Shown: piece after piece, positions 45,303 to 53,713 of the stretch
Numbering within the stretch: the first letter of the stretch is position 1
Layout: each line of letters starts with the position of its first letter
Origin: Dyella terrae
GTDB lineage: Bacteria > Pseudomonadota > Gammaproteobacteria > Xanthomonadales > Rhodanobacteraceae
Direction: 5' to 3'
Length of the DNA stretch: 64,000 nt
Assembly: GCF_004322705.1 (NCBI RefSeq)
Contig: NZ_SIZZ01000001.1
Location: 310,001-374,000, forward strand
Made by a program: the position numbers and the translations under genes
Notes under the pieces: model-generated
What the model was told of the DNA's origin: nothing
The model's input: only the letters and a program-made list of their open reading frames with translations
Databases searched by the model: none

Positions 45303-46316
45303 ATGAGCAAGACCATCGCCGTTATTCCTGGTGACGGCATCGGCCCGGAAATCATGAACGCCACCATCCGCGTGCTCGACGCGCTGGATTGCGGCCTGTC
45401 GTATGAGTTCGTCGATGCCGGCATGGTCGCGCTCGAGAAGCATGGCGACCTGCTGCCGGCCGCCACGCTGGAAACCATCGCCAGGCACAAGATCGCGCTG
45501 AAGGGTCCGCTGACCACGCCGATCGGCGGTGGCTTCACCTCGATCAACGTCACCCTGCGCCGCCACTTCGACCTGTACGCCAACGTGCGTCCGGCGATCA
45601 GCTTCCCGGGCACCAAGGCGCGATTCGACAACATCGACATCATCACCGTTCGCGAGAACACCGAAGGTGCCTACCTGTCCGAAGGCCAGACCCTCTCGGA
45701 CGATGGCGAAGTCGCCACTTCGATCGTGCGCAACACCCGCAAGGGCAGCTCGCGCATCGTGCGCTATGCCTTCGAAATGGCCGTCAAGAAGGGCCGCAAG
45801 AAGGTCACTGCCGTGCACAAGGCGAACATCATGAAGACCAGTTCGGGCCTGTTCCTGAACGTGGCGCGTGAGATCGCCAAGGAATACCCGCAGATCGAAT
45901 TCAACGAAATGATCGTGGACAACACCTGCATGCAGCTGGTGATGAAGCCCGAGCAGTTCGACGTGATCGTCACCACCAACTTGTTCGGCGACATCCTGTC
46001 GGATCTGTGCGCCGGCCTCGTCGGCGGCCTGGGTCTGGCTCCGGGCGATAACATCGGTACCGAAGCGGCCATCTTCGAGGCCGTGCACGGTTCGGCACCG
46101 GACATCGCTGGCAAGGGCATCGCCAATCCGTGCGCGCTGCTGCTGGCCGCTGCCGACATGCTCGATCACCTGGGCATGGTCGACAAGGGCAACAAGCTGC
46201 GTCAGGCCATTCGCGACACGATGGAAAACGACCGTGATGTAGTGACGCCGGACATCGGTGGCAAGGGCAGCACCGGTAGCTTCGGTGACGCGATCGTCAA
46301 GCGCGTCAAGGCCTGA
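45303..46316 (+). CDS. NAD-dependent isocitrate dehydrogenase (IDH/IPMDH family)
   Basis: 337-aa beta-decarboxylating dehydrogenase. PGDGIGPE at the N-terminus, substrate loop TVRENTEGAY, catalytic Lys in KANIMKTSSGLF, metal Asp in NLFGDILSD, and cofactor loop HGSAPDIAGKGIANP, whose Asp favours NAD over NADP. The short length and NTEGAY motif point to NAD-type isocitrate dehydrogenase; homoisocitrate or isopropylmalate activity is less likely as no leu or aminoadipate genes are near. Has its own terminator. Confidence 0.88.
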   Translation: MSKTIAVIPGDGIGPEIMNATIRVLDALDCGLSYEFVDAGMVALEKHGDLLPAATLETIARHKIALKGPLTTPIGGGFTSINVTLRRHFDLYANVRPAISFPGTKARFDNIDIITVRENTEGAYLSEGQTLSDDGEVATSIVRNTRKGSSRIVRYAFEMAVKKGRKKVTAVHKANIMKTSSGLFLNVAREIAKEYPQIEFNEMIVDNTCMQLVMKPEQFDVIVTTNLFGDILSDLCAGLVGGLGLAPGDNIGTEAAIFEAVHGSAPDIAGKGIANPCALLLAAADMLDHLGMVDKGNKLRQAIRDTMENDRDVVTPDIGGKGSTGSFGDAIVKRVKA

Positions 46317-46342
46317 GCCTCCCGGCTCGATCCATAAAAGAA

Positions 46343-46367
46343 GCCGCGGCATGCCGCGGCTTTTTTT
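46343..46367 (+). terminator. Intrinsic terminator after the isocitrate dehydrogenase gene
   Basis: GCCGCGG-CATG-CCGCGGC (46343-46360) followed by seven T; preceded by AAAAGAA. Confidence 0.94.
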
Positions 46368-46384
46368 GTGCCCGGTTCCGGCGC

Positions 46385-46843
46385 TTACCAGGACTTGCCC
46401 GGCTGGTAGGTGCCCGACGGCGTGTGGGCTGCGATGTTGAGGCGATTCCAGCTGTTGATCATGGTGACGAGCAAGGTGAGCATCACCAGTTCGTCCTCGC
46501 TGAACTGCTTGCTCGCTTCTTCGTACAACGCGTCCGTCACCGGGATAGCGCCATCGAGCCTGGTAAGCGCCTCGGCCCAGGCCAGTGCGGCGCGTTCGCG
46601 CTCGCTGTAGAAGGTCGCCTCGCGCCACGCCGGCAGCACGAACAAACGCTGGGAAGTTTCACCCGCCGCCAGGGCGTCCTTGCTGTGCATGTCCAGGCAG
46701 TAGGCGCAGCCGTTCATCTGCGACACGCGCATGAGCACCAGTTCGCGCAGCGGGCCTTCCAGCGAGCTGGCGTGGATCTGCGCGCTCAGGTCCATCAGGG
46801 GCTTGAACGACTTGAAGTGCTTCGGGACGGAAAAACGCGACAT
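46385..46843 (-). CDS. Carboxymuconolactone decarboxylase-like protein paired with ECF41 sigma factor
   Basis: 152-aa AhpD-like protein with C46-A-Y-C49 and downstream His53 (DMHS), in the alkylhydroperoxidase-like core MRVSQMNGCAYCLDMHSKDAL. It starts 37 bp after the sigma gene with a strong AAGGAG. Genes of the COE class (carboxymuconolactone decarboxylase, oxidoreductase or epimerase) are the usual partners and targets of ECF41 sigma factors. It appears to be transcribed with the sigma gene; no second ECF41 promoter is seen before it. Confidence 0.9.
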   Translation of the reverse strand: MSRFSVPKHFKSFKPLMDLSAQIHASSLEGPLRELVLMRVSQMNGCAYCLDMHSKDALAAGETSQRLFVLPAWREATFYSERERAALAWAEALTRLDGAIPVTDALYEEASKQFSEDELVMLTLLVTMINSWNRLNIAAHTPSGTYQPGKSW

Positions 46844-46880
46844 GACGAACTCCTTGGATGGTGCGGCTCGAATGAGCCGT

Positions 46881-47795
46881 TCAATGCAAGGACGCGGCAG
46901 CCGGCGGATTCGTGACAGCCGCGATACGCGCGAGTTTTTCCGGATGACGAATGGCGAGGGTGCCGGTGATCTTGTCGCCGTCGGACTCGATCCACATCAC
47001 CGACGTGAGCTGGTCGCCCAGCCACTGGAAGATGGCTGGCACGCCATTGAGCATGCGGATTTCGCGCAGCATCGCGTAGGGGCGGGTGTTGTTCGCAATC
47101 TGCAGGTACAGGCGCGCGAGACGCTCGGCGCCGTGCAGCGGGCGAAGTGTGGCGGACGCGAGGCCACCGCCGTCGGCCACGTGGATGGCGTCTTCGGCGA
47201 ACAGGGCCTGCAGCGAGGCAAGCGTCGGCTTTTCCATCGCTTCGATGAATCGCTGGAGCATGCGTCGCTGCTGCGCCGGATCGACCTGGAACCGCGGGCG
47301 ATCTTCCTTCAAGCGCACCTTGGCGCGATGAACGCGCTGGCGGCAGGCGTCTTCGGTCATGTCGAGCATGCTCGCCACTTCGGCGTGGCTGTAGTCGAAC
47401 ACCTCGCGAAGCAAAAACGCGGCGCGCTCTTCGGCACTCAGGCGTTCCAGGATGAGCAGGAAAGACAGGCTCAGCGACTCGGCGCGTTCGAGCGCACCCG
47501 ACGGTTCGTCGTCGGCGATGGCTTCGAAGTCTTCGGTCAGCGGCTCGGGCAGCCAGGGGCCGGTGTAGTGCGCGCGCTCCGTCTTGGCCCGGCGCAGGCG
47601 GTCCAGCGACAGACGGGTGGTGACCGTCACCAGCCAGGCCTCGGGATCGTCCAGGGCGTCCACGTCCTGATCGTGCCAGCGCAGCCAGGCATCGTGCAGG
47701 ACATCCTCGGCATCGGCCGGGCGGCCAAGCATGCGGTAGGCCAGGCCGAACAGGCGCTGGCGGTGTTGCTGGAACAGGGCAGTCTGGGCGTCCAT
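46881..47795 (-). CDS. ECF41-type RNA polymerase sigma factor (SigJ-like)
   Basis: 304-aa sigma factor. Region 2 at residues 7-70 (DAEDVLHDAWLRW), linker motif W81-L-P-E-P85 diagnostic of ECF41, region 4 at about 108-165, and a C-terminal SnoaL-like domain of about 130 residues with DGGG (208-211) and RHPEKL (283-288, NPDKL-like motif). In ECF41 the C-terminal domain replaces an anti-sigma factor and both inhibits and enables activity. Strong AAGGAG before the ATG and an ECF41-type promoter upstream imply autoregulation. Confidence 0.92.
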   Translation of the reverse strand: MDAQTALFQQHRQRLFGLAYRMLGRPADAEDVLHDAWLRWHDQDVDALDDPEAWLVTVTTRLSLDRLRRAKTERAHYTGPWLPEPLTEDFEAIADDEPSGALERAESLSLSFLLILERLSAEERAAFLLREVFDYSHAEVASMLDMTEDACRQRVHRAKVRLKEDRPRFQVDPAQQRRMLQRFIEAMEKPTLASLQALFAEDAIHVADGGGLASATLRPLHGAERLARLYLQIANNTRPYAMLREIRMLNGVPAIFQWLGDQLTSVMWIESDGDKITGTLAIRHPEKLARIAAVTNPPAAASLH

Positions 47796-47826
47796 GGCGT
47801 ACTCCTTGGTGGTCTCAACTCCTAAG

Positions 47827-47853
47827 GACGCGCCAGCCTGCCAGAACGTGACA
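47827..47853 (-). promoter_or_regulatory. ECF41-type autoregulated promoter
   Basis: Minus strand TGTCACG (47853-47847), 16 bp, CGTC (47830-47827). This matches the TGTCACA/CGTC -35/-10 pair described for ECF41 promoters, and lies 32 bp before the sigma-factor start. Confidence 0.75.
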
Positions 47854-47868
47854 GGCGCGTGGAGCGAC

Positions 47869-48813
47869 TCAGCGCACGAACGGGTAGGGCGCCAGGAAGA
47901 CCAGCCAGATCATCAGCACGATGCCGATGTACTTGAGCACGCGGAAGAGTTTGGGGTGCTTCTTCTTGAAGGCGCGGCTGCGCTCGCGGCCCTGTTTGTT
48001 CAGGGCGAACATGCGGTTCACGAAGCCAACTTTCTCCTGCTCGGAGTCGGTATTCGGCGACGCCGTGATCTTGCCCATGAAGGCGCCGACGCGATGGTTG
48101 ATCGCGCTCATCCAGCGCGTGCGCAGCGGGCGCTCGACGTCGGCGAACAGGATCACGCGGGTCTGGTCGGTTCGATTTTCCGCCCAGTGGACGTAGGTTT
48201 CGTCGAACACCACGTCCTTGCCGTCACCCCAGGCGTGGATCTCGCCGTCAACAAAAATGCGGCAGTCTTCGGAGTTTGGCGTGATCAGGCCCAGGTGGTA
48301 ACGCAGCGAACCGGCGAACGGATCGCGATGAGGATTGAGCTTGCTGCCCGGCGGAAGCAGGGCGAACATGGCTGCCTTGACGCTTGGGATGGCGTTGAGC
48401 AGCTTCACCGTTTCCGGGCAAAGCGTCTCGGCGGAGGCCAGCGGCTCGCCGTACCACTTCAGGTAAAACCGCTTCCAGCCCTGTTTGAAGAAGCTGTTGA
48501 AGCTGGCGTCGTTGTGCTTTTCCGCCGCGCGGATATAGCCCTCGTCGAACAGGTGCATGGCCTCCTCGCGGATGGCCTTCCAGTTTGCTTGCAGCAGGTC
48601 CAGTTGCGGGAAGCCGCTGCGGTCCAGAATTGGACGCGCCGGCACCGCTGAAAACGCGTACATCAGCAGGTTGTACGGCGCAAAGACGGCCGAGTGATCG
48701 ACCAACTGGCGATCAAAGCGCAGCTTCGCGCGGCCGCGCAGGTGTACAGCCAGGACGCACAGGGCGAACAGCAGGAAGATGAGCAGCAGGATCAGGCGCG
48801 GAGCGAGGATCAT
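47869..48813 (-). CDS. Aspartyl/asparaginyl beta-hydroxylase-like dioxygenase (LpxO type)
   Basis: 314-aa Fe(II)/2-oxoglutarate dioxygenase. Ligands in LNPHRDPFAG (HxD) and TYVHWAENRTDQTR (distal His plus 2-oxoglutarate Arg). Hydrophobic segments at both ends (RLILLLIFLLFALCVLAV and YIGIVLMIWLVFLAP) place it in the inner membrane, as for LpxO, which hydroxylates a secondary acyl chain of lipid A. Substrate assignment as lipid A is from family resemblance. Its 3' end is 16 bp from the ECF41 promoter. Confidence 0.82.
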   Translation of the reverse strand: MILAPRLILLLIFLLFALCVLAVHLRGRAKLRFDRQLVDHSAVFAPYNLLMYAFSAVPARPILDRSGFPQLDLLQANWKAIREEAMHLFDEGYIRAAEKHNDASFNSFFKQGWKRFYLKWYGEPLASAETLCPETVKLLNAIPSVKAAMFALLPPGSKLNPHRDPFAGSLRYHLGLITPNSEDCRIFVDGEIHAWGDGKDVVFDETYVHWAENRTDQTRVILFADVERPLRTRWMSAINHRVGAFMGKITASPNTDSEQEKVGFVNRMFALNKQGRERSRAFKKKHPKLFRVLKYIGIVLMIWLVFLAPYPFVR

Positions 48814-48886
48814 GTCGGGGCGTCAGGCCGGTTCGGAAATATCCCCGCCATTGTACTCCCCGCCGGTGAACCGCTCTTGCTTCCCG

Positions 48887-49669
48887 TCAATGCGCCAGGA
48901 CGTGGACGGGGCCGCCACCCGGGCGATAACTGCCCTGGAGCGCGCGCTGGACGTAGCCGATGGCGGCCTTCACGGCGGCGCGGGGCGTCTTGCCCTTGGC
49001 CAGCTCGGCGGCGATGGCCGACGCCAGCGTGCAGCCGGTGCCGTGTCCTTCGATCTTGAGGCGAGGGTGACGCAGTTCGAGCACGCCCTTCGCGTCAAAG
49101 AACCGGTCGACCACTTCCCCGCCGCGGGCATGGCCGCCTTTGAGGAGCACTGACGAGGCGCCGAGGCTCAGCAGGTCTTCGCCGGCCTGGTCGAGATCCT
49201 TGCGCGTGCGCAGCTCGCGTCCCAACAGGGCCTCGGCTTCGGGCAGATTGGGCGTGAGGACATCGGCCAGCGGAATCAGGTCATTGACCATCGCCGCGAC
49301 GGCGTCTTCGGTCAGCAGGCGGGCGCCGCTGGTGGCGATCATCACCGGGTCGACCACCAGCCATGCCGGTTTGCGCTTGCGCATCTCGCGCGCCACCAGG
49401 CGCGTAATAGCGGCATTGCCAAGCATCCCGGTCTTCGCCGCGGCAATCGGGAAATCGTCGAAGACGGCGTCGATCTGGCTGCGAATGTGGCTGAGTGGCA
49501 CCGCGTGGACGGCGGTGACGCCGCGCGTGTTCTGCGAGGTGATGGCCGCGATGACGGAGAGCCCGTGGACGCCGCGGGCATGGAAGGCCTTCAGGTCGGC
49601 CTGGATGCCGGCACCGCCGCCGGAGTCGGAGCCGGCGATGGTGAGGGCGATAGGTGGTGTGTGGGTCAC
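48887..49669 (-). CDS. thiD: Hydroxymethylpyrimidine/phosphomethylpyrimidine kinase
   Basis: 260-aa ribokinase-fold enzyme of thiamine biosynthesis. N-terminal GSDSGGGAGIQADLKAF, substrate-site ITSQNTRGV, DPVMIATSGARLL, and C-terminal ATP/anion-hole motif EGHGTGCTLASAIAAEL. GTG start at 49669 with a weak ribosome site. No other thi genes and no TPP riboswitch in the short upstream region. Confidence 0.94.
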   Translation of the reverse strand: MTHTPPIALTIAGSDSGGGAGIQADLKAFHARGVHGLSVIAAITSQNTRGVTAVHAVPLSHIRSQIDAVFDDFPIAAAKTGMLGNAAITRLVAREMRKRKPAWLVVDPVMIATSGARLLTEDAVAAMVNDLIPLADVLTPNLPEAEALLGRELRTRKDLDQAGEDLLSLGASSVLLKGGHARGGEVVDRFFDAKGVLELRHPRLKIEGHGTGCTLASAIAAELAKGKTPRAAVKAAIGYVQRALQGSYRPGGGPVHVLAH

Positions 49670-49714
49670 GGCATGCGGCTATCGAAATCGGGATGGCAGC
49701 ATACCTCTTTACTG

Positions 49715-49788
49715 CGTCATTCCGGCCTGCGCCGGAATGACGGCAGTTGAGTGGGAAATCGACTCATCCGTCTCGCGCCGGAATGACG
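49715..49788. repeat. REP-like palindrome plus half copy
   Basis: Perfect palindrome CGTCATTCCGGC/GCCGGAATGACG (49715-49726, 49731-49742) with loop CTGC, then a lone right arm GCCGGAATGACG at 49777-49788. This motif family is a widespread extragenic repeat in proteobacteria and often sits in 3' regions. It occupies the gap between the PhoH gene's 3' end and the thiD start. Confidence 0.85.
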
Positions 49789-49795
49789 ATTTTAG

Positions 49796-51175
49796 TTACA
49801 GCGCCTCCGACGCAAAGTCCGCCAACCTCGACCGCTCGCCACGCCGCAGCGTGATATGCGCCGAGTGCTCCCAGTCCTTGAACCGGTCCACCGCATACGT
49901 CAGGCCCGACGTGGTTTCCGTCAGGTAAGGCGTATCGATCTGCTCGACGTTGCCCAGGCACACGATCTTCGTGCCCGGACCCGCGCGCGTGATCAGCGTT
50001 TTCATCTGCTTCGGCGTGAGGTTCTGCGCTTCGTCGATGATCAGGTAGCGCGACAGGAAAGTGCGGCCACGCATGAAGTTGAGCGAACGGATCTTGATGC
50101 GCGAAGCCAGCAGGTCATTGGTGGCCTGGCGACCCCAGCTGCCGCCTTCCTCCGGATTGGCGAGCACTTCGAGGTTATCGGTGAGCGCGCCCATCCACGG
50201 TGTCATCTTTTCCTCTTCGGTGCCGGGCAGGAAACCGATGTCTTCGCCCACCGACACCGTTGCACGCGTCATGATGATTTCGCGGTAACGCTGCTGGTCC
50301 ATCACTTGCGCGAGGCCGGCGGCCAGCGCCAGCAACGTCTTGCCGGTGCCCGCCGTGCCAAGCAGGGTGACGAAGTCGACGTCCGGATCCATCAGTACGT
50401 TGAGCGCAAAGTTCTGTTCGCGATTGCGCGCCGCAATGCCCCACACGCTGTGATTGGCATGGCTGTGATCGTCGAGCAGCACCAGCGTGGCGTTTTCCTC
50501 GTCGACGTGCAGTACGCGCAGTTCGACGCTGTTCTCGCCGGGCAGGAACAGACATTGATTGGGGTACCACGCCTCGTCCTCACGGCGCTTGAGCTTGTAG
50601 AAGGTGCGTCCGCGTTCGTTCCACGATTGCACTTCCGGGTGGTGATCCCAGAAGTCCTCAGTGAGCTCCGTCGAGCCCGTATAGAGCAGCGCGAAATCGT
50701 CGAGCGCGCGATCGTTTTCGTAGTCTTCCGCATCGATGCCGTAGATCTTGGCCTTGATGCGCAGGTTGATGTCTTTGGTGACCAGGATCACCGCGCGATC
50801 CGGATTCTGGTCGCGCAGATCGATCACGGCGGCCAGGATCAGATTGTCGGCCTTGCCGTGGCCGTTGGTCGTGCGTTGCTGGAAATACAGTTTGCCGACG
50901 GCGTTGCCGCGTTTGAGCTTGATGCCCTGGGGGCTGATCAGTTCGATGCCATTGCTGATGCCGTGGCCGTTCCCCTGTTCGATCAGTTCATTGAGGAAGC
51001 GGCTGACCTGGCGACCGTTGCGCGAGACTTCGGAACCACCTTTTTTCTTTTCGTCCAGTTCTTCCAGCACGGTCATGGGGATGAACACGTCGTGTTCTTC
51101 AAACCGGAACAGCGACGTGGGATCGTGCAGCAGGACGTTCGTGTCGAGAGCGTAAATGCGCTTGCTTCCGGTCAT
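49796..51175 (-). CDS. PIN-domain/PhoH-type ATPase
   Basis: 459-aa fusion of an N-terminal PIN RNase domain (about residues 1-140: YALDTNVLLHDP, LVTKDINLRIKA acidic residues) with a C-terminal PhoH-like helicase/ATPase domain (Walker A LLGTAGTGKTLLAL, Walker B YLIIDEAQNLTPKQMKTL). This is the PhoH2-like arrangement, which in mycobacteria has RNA helicase and RNase activity. Start MTGSKRIYAL follows GAGG. The upstream frame extension overlaps the bcp region and is not real. Confidence 0.92.
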   Translation of the reverse strand: MTGSKRIYALDTNVLLHDPTSLFRFEEHDVFIPMTVLEELDEKKKGGSEVSRNGRQVSRFLNELIEQGNGHGISNGIELISPQGIKLKRGNAVGKLYFQQRTTNGHGKADNLILAAVIDLRDQNPDRAVILVTKDINLRIKAKIYGIDAEDYENDRALDDFALLYTGSTELTEDFWDHHPEVQSWNERGRTFYKLKRREDEAWYPNQCLFLPGENSVELRVLHVDEENATLVLLDDHSHANHSVWGIAARNREQNFALNVLMDPDVDFVTLLGTAGTGKTLLALAAGLAQVMDQQRYREIIMTRATVSVGEDIGFLPGTEEEKMTPWMGALTDNLEVLANPEEGGSWGRQATNDLLASRIKIRSLNFMRGRTFLSRYLIIDEAQNLTPKQMKTLITRAGPGTKIVCLGNVEQIDTPYLTETTSGLTYAVDRFKDWEHSAHITLRRGERSRLADFASEAL

Positions 51176-51326
51176 ACGGAAGTTGCCTCGCTGGCTGGCT
51201 GGTGGATGAAACGCGGTGCGTGGCGCACCGTGGCGTGCCGGTTCGTGCGACCGGCGCAAAAACGCCAGCCGTCCATGCCGCACGCGGAGTGCGGATGGTC
51301 GAGCTGGCGAATACCGGGGGATGGGG
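51176..51326. other. Intergenic region before the PhoH gene
   Basis: 151 bp. Contains two small dyads (CGGTGCGTGGCGCACCG and CCGGTTCGTGCGACCGG) that could end bcp transcription, but no T run and no convincing promoter. Confidence 0.4.
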
Positions 51327-51788
51327 TCACTTCGTCGGGATAGCGTCGAGCACGGCCTGGGCATGGCCAGGCACCTTCACACTTCGCCATTCCTGCACGA
51401 GCTTCCCCTCCGGATCGATCAGGAAGGTACTTCGTACGATACCCATGTGACGTTTTCCATACAGCACCTTTTCGTGAATGACATCGAAGGCCTGGCACCA
51501 GATTTCCTCGGGGTCCGACACGAGCGGAAAAGGCAGCTCCTGCTTGGCGGTGAAGTTGGCGTGCGATTTCACCGAGTCGCGCGACACGCCGATGATTTCG
51601 GCGTTGCGCTTGCGGAACTTCGGGTACAGGTCGCGGAAGTCCTTGGCTTCGTTGGTGCAGCCGGGCGTGCTGTCCTTGGGATAGAAGTACACCACCACCC
51701 ATTGGCCTTTCAGGCTGTCGAGCTTGAGTTCGCTTCCGTCGCCGGTGGGACCCTTGAGCTTGGGTGCTTTCTTGCCGATTTCAGGCAT
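51327..51788 (-). CDS. bcp: Thiol peroxidase, Bcp-type peroxiredoxin
   Basis: 153-aa thioredoxin-dependent peroxiredoxin Q. Peroxidatic Cys in FYPKDSTPGCTNEAKDFRD (Cys44); the resolving Cys five residues later in E. coli Bcp is replaced here (TNEAKD), so the protein is either 1-Cys or resolves through Cys in EEIWCQAFD. Start follows GGAG. Converges on nothing; read toward the PhoH gene. Confidence 0.93.
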   Translation of the reverse strand: MPEIGKKAPKLKGPTGDGSELKLDSLKGQWVVVYFYPKDSTPGCTNEAKDFRDLYPKFRKRNAEIIGVSRDSVKSHANFTAKQELPFPLVSDPEEIWCQAFDVIHEKVLYGKRHMGIVRSTFLIDPEGKLVQEWRSVKVPGHAQAVLDAIPTK

Positions 51789-52067
51789 GGTTTCTCCTGC
51801 GGGGCCGTCACTGGCTCCGTCGTGCGGTTGAAGTGGGGACGGTGATGCGTGGCGCGTGCAGGCGTGGCGCAGGTTGAGGCGGTTTCACTCGTGCTGCAGA
51901 CGGCATGCGCGCCATTCTCCGGAAGTGCTCTACGGCCCCAAGACTACTGCTTGCGAAGGGTAATGACAGCCCTTGCGGAGAGGTCGGCGGCTGGGCATGC
52001 TGGGCGTCCGGATGGCGTGCCGTCTCAGGCCCCCTGATCAGGGCGAAAAACGCCCCCGAGCCGCACT
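51789..52067. other. Intergenic region between gcvR and bcp
   Basis: 279 bp, both neighbours on the minus strand. It must contain the bcp promoter, but I could not identify convincing hexamers; no stable T-tailed hairpin or coding frame seen. Confidence 0.4.
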
Positions 52068-52634
52068 TCAAAACTTGACCGGATCCATGATGGCATCCAG
52101 GTTCAGGCCATCGCAGAACTCCAGGAAATCGTCACGCAGCGCCGCGATATGCGTATCGGCGGGAATGCCGACGGTGATCTGTGCCTGGAACATCGGGGCG
52201 CCGGTTTGCAGTGCCTGATAGCGCATCGAGCTCATCTGGTCGATGGCGATGTCGTGTCGATCAAAGAAGTCGATGATCTTGGTCAGGATGCCGGGTCGAT
52301 CGGCGGAAATCACTTCAATCAGATACGGCAGGTGACGCGTCGTGGGTGCCCGGCCGTCGGTTCGGTAGTGCACCAGGTGGAGATCCTCCTCGCGTCCCAG
52401 TTTCGCCAGCGCCGATTCCAGCTTGGCGACCGCGTCCCACGTTCCCGTTGCGAGCAGTGTGAGCGACGTATCGGTGCCGATGGAGGTAACACGAGCGTCG
52501 GCCAAGTTGCAGCCGGCATCGGCCAGGCGTTTGGCCAGGCTCCGCAGCGGAGTACGGGCCGACGGCGTGAGCGTCTGGATCAGCAACTGGTTGTCGGAGC
52601 CTGTTCGCACGGAAGAACGGATCAAAGGAGTCAA
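52068..52634 (-). CDS. GcvR-like ACT-domain regulator
   Basis: 188-aa cytoplasmic protein with two ACT domains (about residues 15-85 and 100-185; YLIEVISADRPGILTKIIDFF marks the second). E. coli GcvR of similar build binds glycine and restrains the activator GcvA. The start is uncertain: TTG at 52634 opens the frame and a GTG at 52610 is possible; neither has a clear ribosome site. Divergent from dapA, the order known in E. coli (gcvR-dapA-bamC side). Confidence 0.85.
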   Translation of the reverse strand: MTPLIRSSVRTGSDNQLLIQTLTPSARTPLRSLAKRLADAGCNLADARVTSIGTDTSLTLLATGTWDAVAKLESALAKLGREEDLHLVHYRTDGRAPTTRHLPYLIEVISADRPGILTKIIDFFDRHDIAIDQMSSMRYQALQTGAPMFQAQITVGIPADTHIAALRDDFLEFCDGLNLDAIMDPVKF

Positions 52635-52720
52635 CCTGGGATTGGGCGCGCCGTTTCCGGCAAGAGGACGTCACGCCAGCTTAGAGCCTTGGCACGACGT
52701 CGGGAAGGGAGCGCCCGGGC

Positions 52721-52751
52721 TTACTTGTCGCCCCTGCGAGGGCGCAAGTAA
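52721..52751 (+). promoter_or_regulatory. Leader hairpin upstream of dapA
   Basis: Twelve-pair stem: TTACTTG-(bulged T)-CGCCC at 52721-52733 with GGGCGCAAGTAA at 52740-52751, loop CTGCGA. It ends 32 nt before the dapA start. It does not resemble the lysine riboswitch, which is far larger. Confidence 0.6.
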
Positions 52752-52783
52752 TATGCAGGGCTTGGCTTTGTCCGGAGTGACTC

Positions 52784-53677
52784 TTGGAAATCCGCGGAAG
52801 TATTTGCGCCCTGGCGACCCCTTTCGACGCCCAGGGGGCGCTCGATCTCGACGCCTACGGGCGTTTGCTGGATTACCAGCTGGCGGGTGGCACCCAGGCC
52901 GTTGTCGTGGCGGGTTCCACGGGCGAAGCCCACATGCTTGAGCACGATGAGTACGAGCGCCTGCTGGCGTTCGCCGTCGAACGCGTGGCCGGTCGCGTGC
53001 CGGTCATCGCCGGTACCGGCGAAGCGGGCACGGCCAAGACCGTGGCCCTGACCCGCCGCGCCAAGGCCCTGGGCGCGGACGTCGCCCTTGTCGTGGCGCC
53101 GTATTATGTGCGCCCGACTCAGGAAGGCCTGCGTCGTCACTTCCTCGAAGTGGCCGATCACGGCGGCCTGCCGGTCATCGTCTACAACGTGCCCGGCCGC
53201 ACCTCGTGCGACCTGTTGCCGGAGACGCTGGCCGCGCTGCGCGACCATCCGGCCATCATCGGCATCAAGGAAGCGGTGGCATCGGACGAGCGCATTCGCG
53301 CCTGTGCGGAACTTGCGCGCGCGGATTTCGTCTATCTGTCCGGTGATGACGGTACGGCGGCCAAGGCCATGCTGTCCGGCGCCGCCGGAACCATCTCCGT
53401 GGTGGCCAATCTGGCGCCCAAGGCGTTCCGCTCGCTCTGCGATGCGGCCACGTCGGGCGATCAGGCGGCCACTTCCCGTTGCGACCAGCAACTGGCCCCC
53501 CTGGTGGAGGCGCTGAACTGCGCGCCCAACCCCATAGCGGTCAAGGCTGGCCTGCCGCAACTGGGCCTGGGGTCGGCGGCACCACGCCTGCCTCTGGTTG
53601 AATTGCAGGAAGGCCCTGACCGCGCCCGGATTACCGAAGCGGTGGCGGGTCTGGCATCCTTGGCGAATGCGGCTTGA
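52784..53677 (+). CDS. dapA: 4-hydroxy-tetrahydrodipicolinate synthase
   Basis: 297-aa TIM-barrel enzyme that condenses pyruvate with aspartate semialdehyde, the first step of the lysine/diaminopimelate branch. Schiff-base Lys in IIGIKEAV, catalytic Tyr in VIVYNVPGRTSCDL, and GSTGEAHML near the N-terminus. TTG start at 52784 with GGAG 7 nt upstream. Followed by the bamC-like gene, as in E. coli. Confidence 0.96.
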   Translation: MEIRGSICALATPFDAQGALDLDAYGRLLDYQLAGGTQAVVVAGSTGEAHMLEHDEYERLLAFAVERVAGRVPVIAGTGEAGTAKTVALTRRAKALGADVALVVAPYYVRPTQEGLRRHFLEVADHGGLPVIVYNVPGRTSCDLLPETLAALRDHPAIIGIKEAVASDERIRACAELARADFVYLSGDDGTAAKAMLSGAAGTISVVANLAPKAFRSLCDAATSGDQAATSRCDQQLAPLVEALNCAPNPIAVKAGLPQLGLGSAAPRLPLVELQEGPDRARITEAVAGLASLANAA

Positions 53678-53713
53678 ATGAGCTGCCCGATTTATCAACG
53701 GAATCTCACCTAA

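Noticed and set aside
52635..52783. Lysine riboswitch before dapA
   Set aside because: The gap is 149 bp and has a single stem-loop, too small and simple for that riboswitch.
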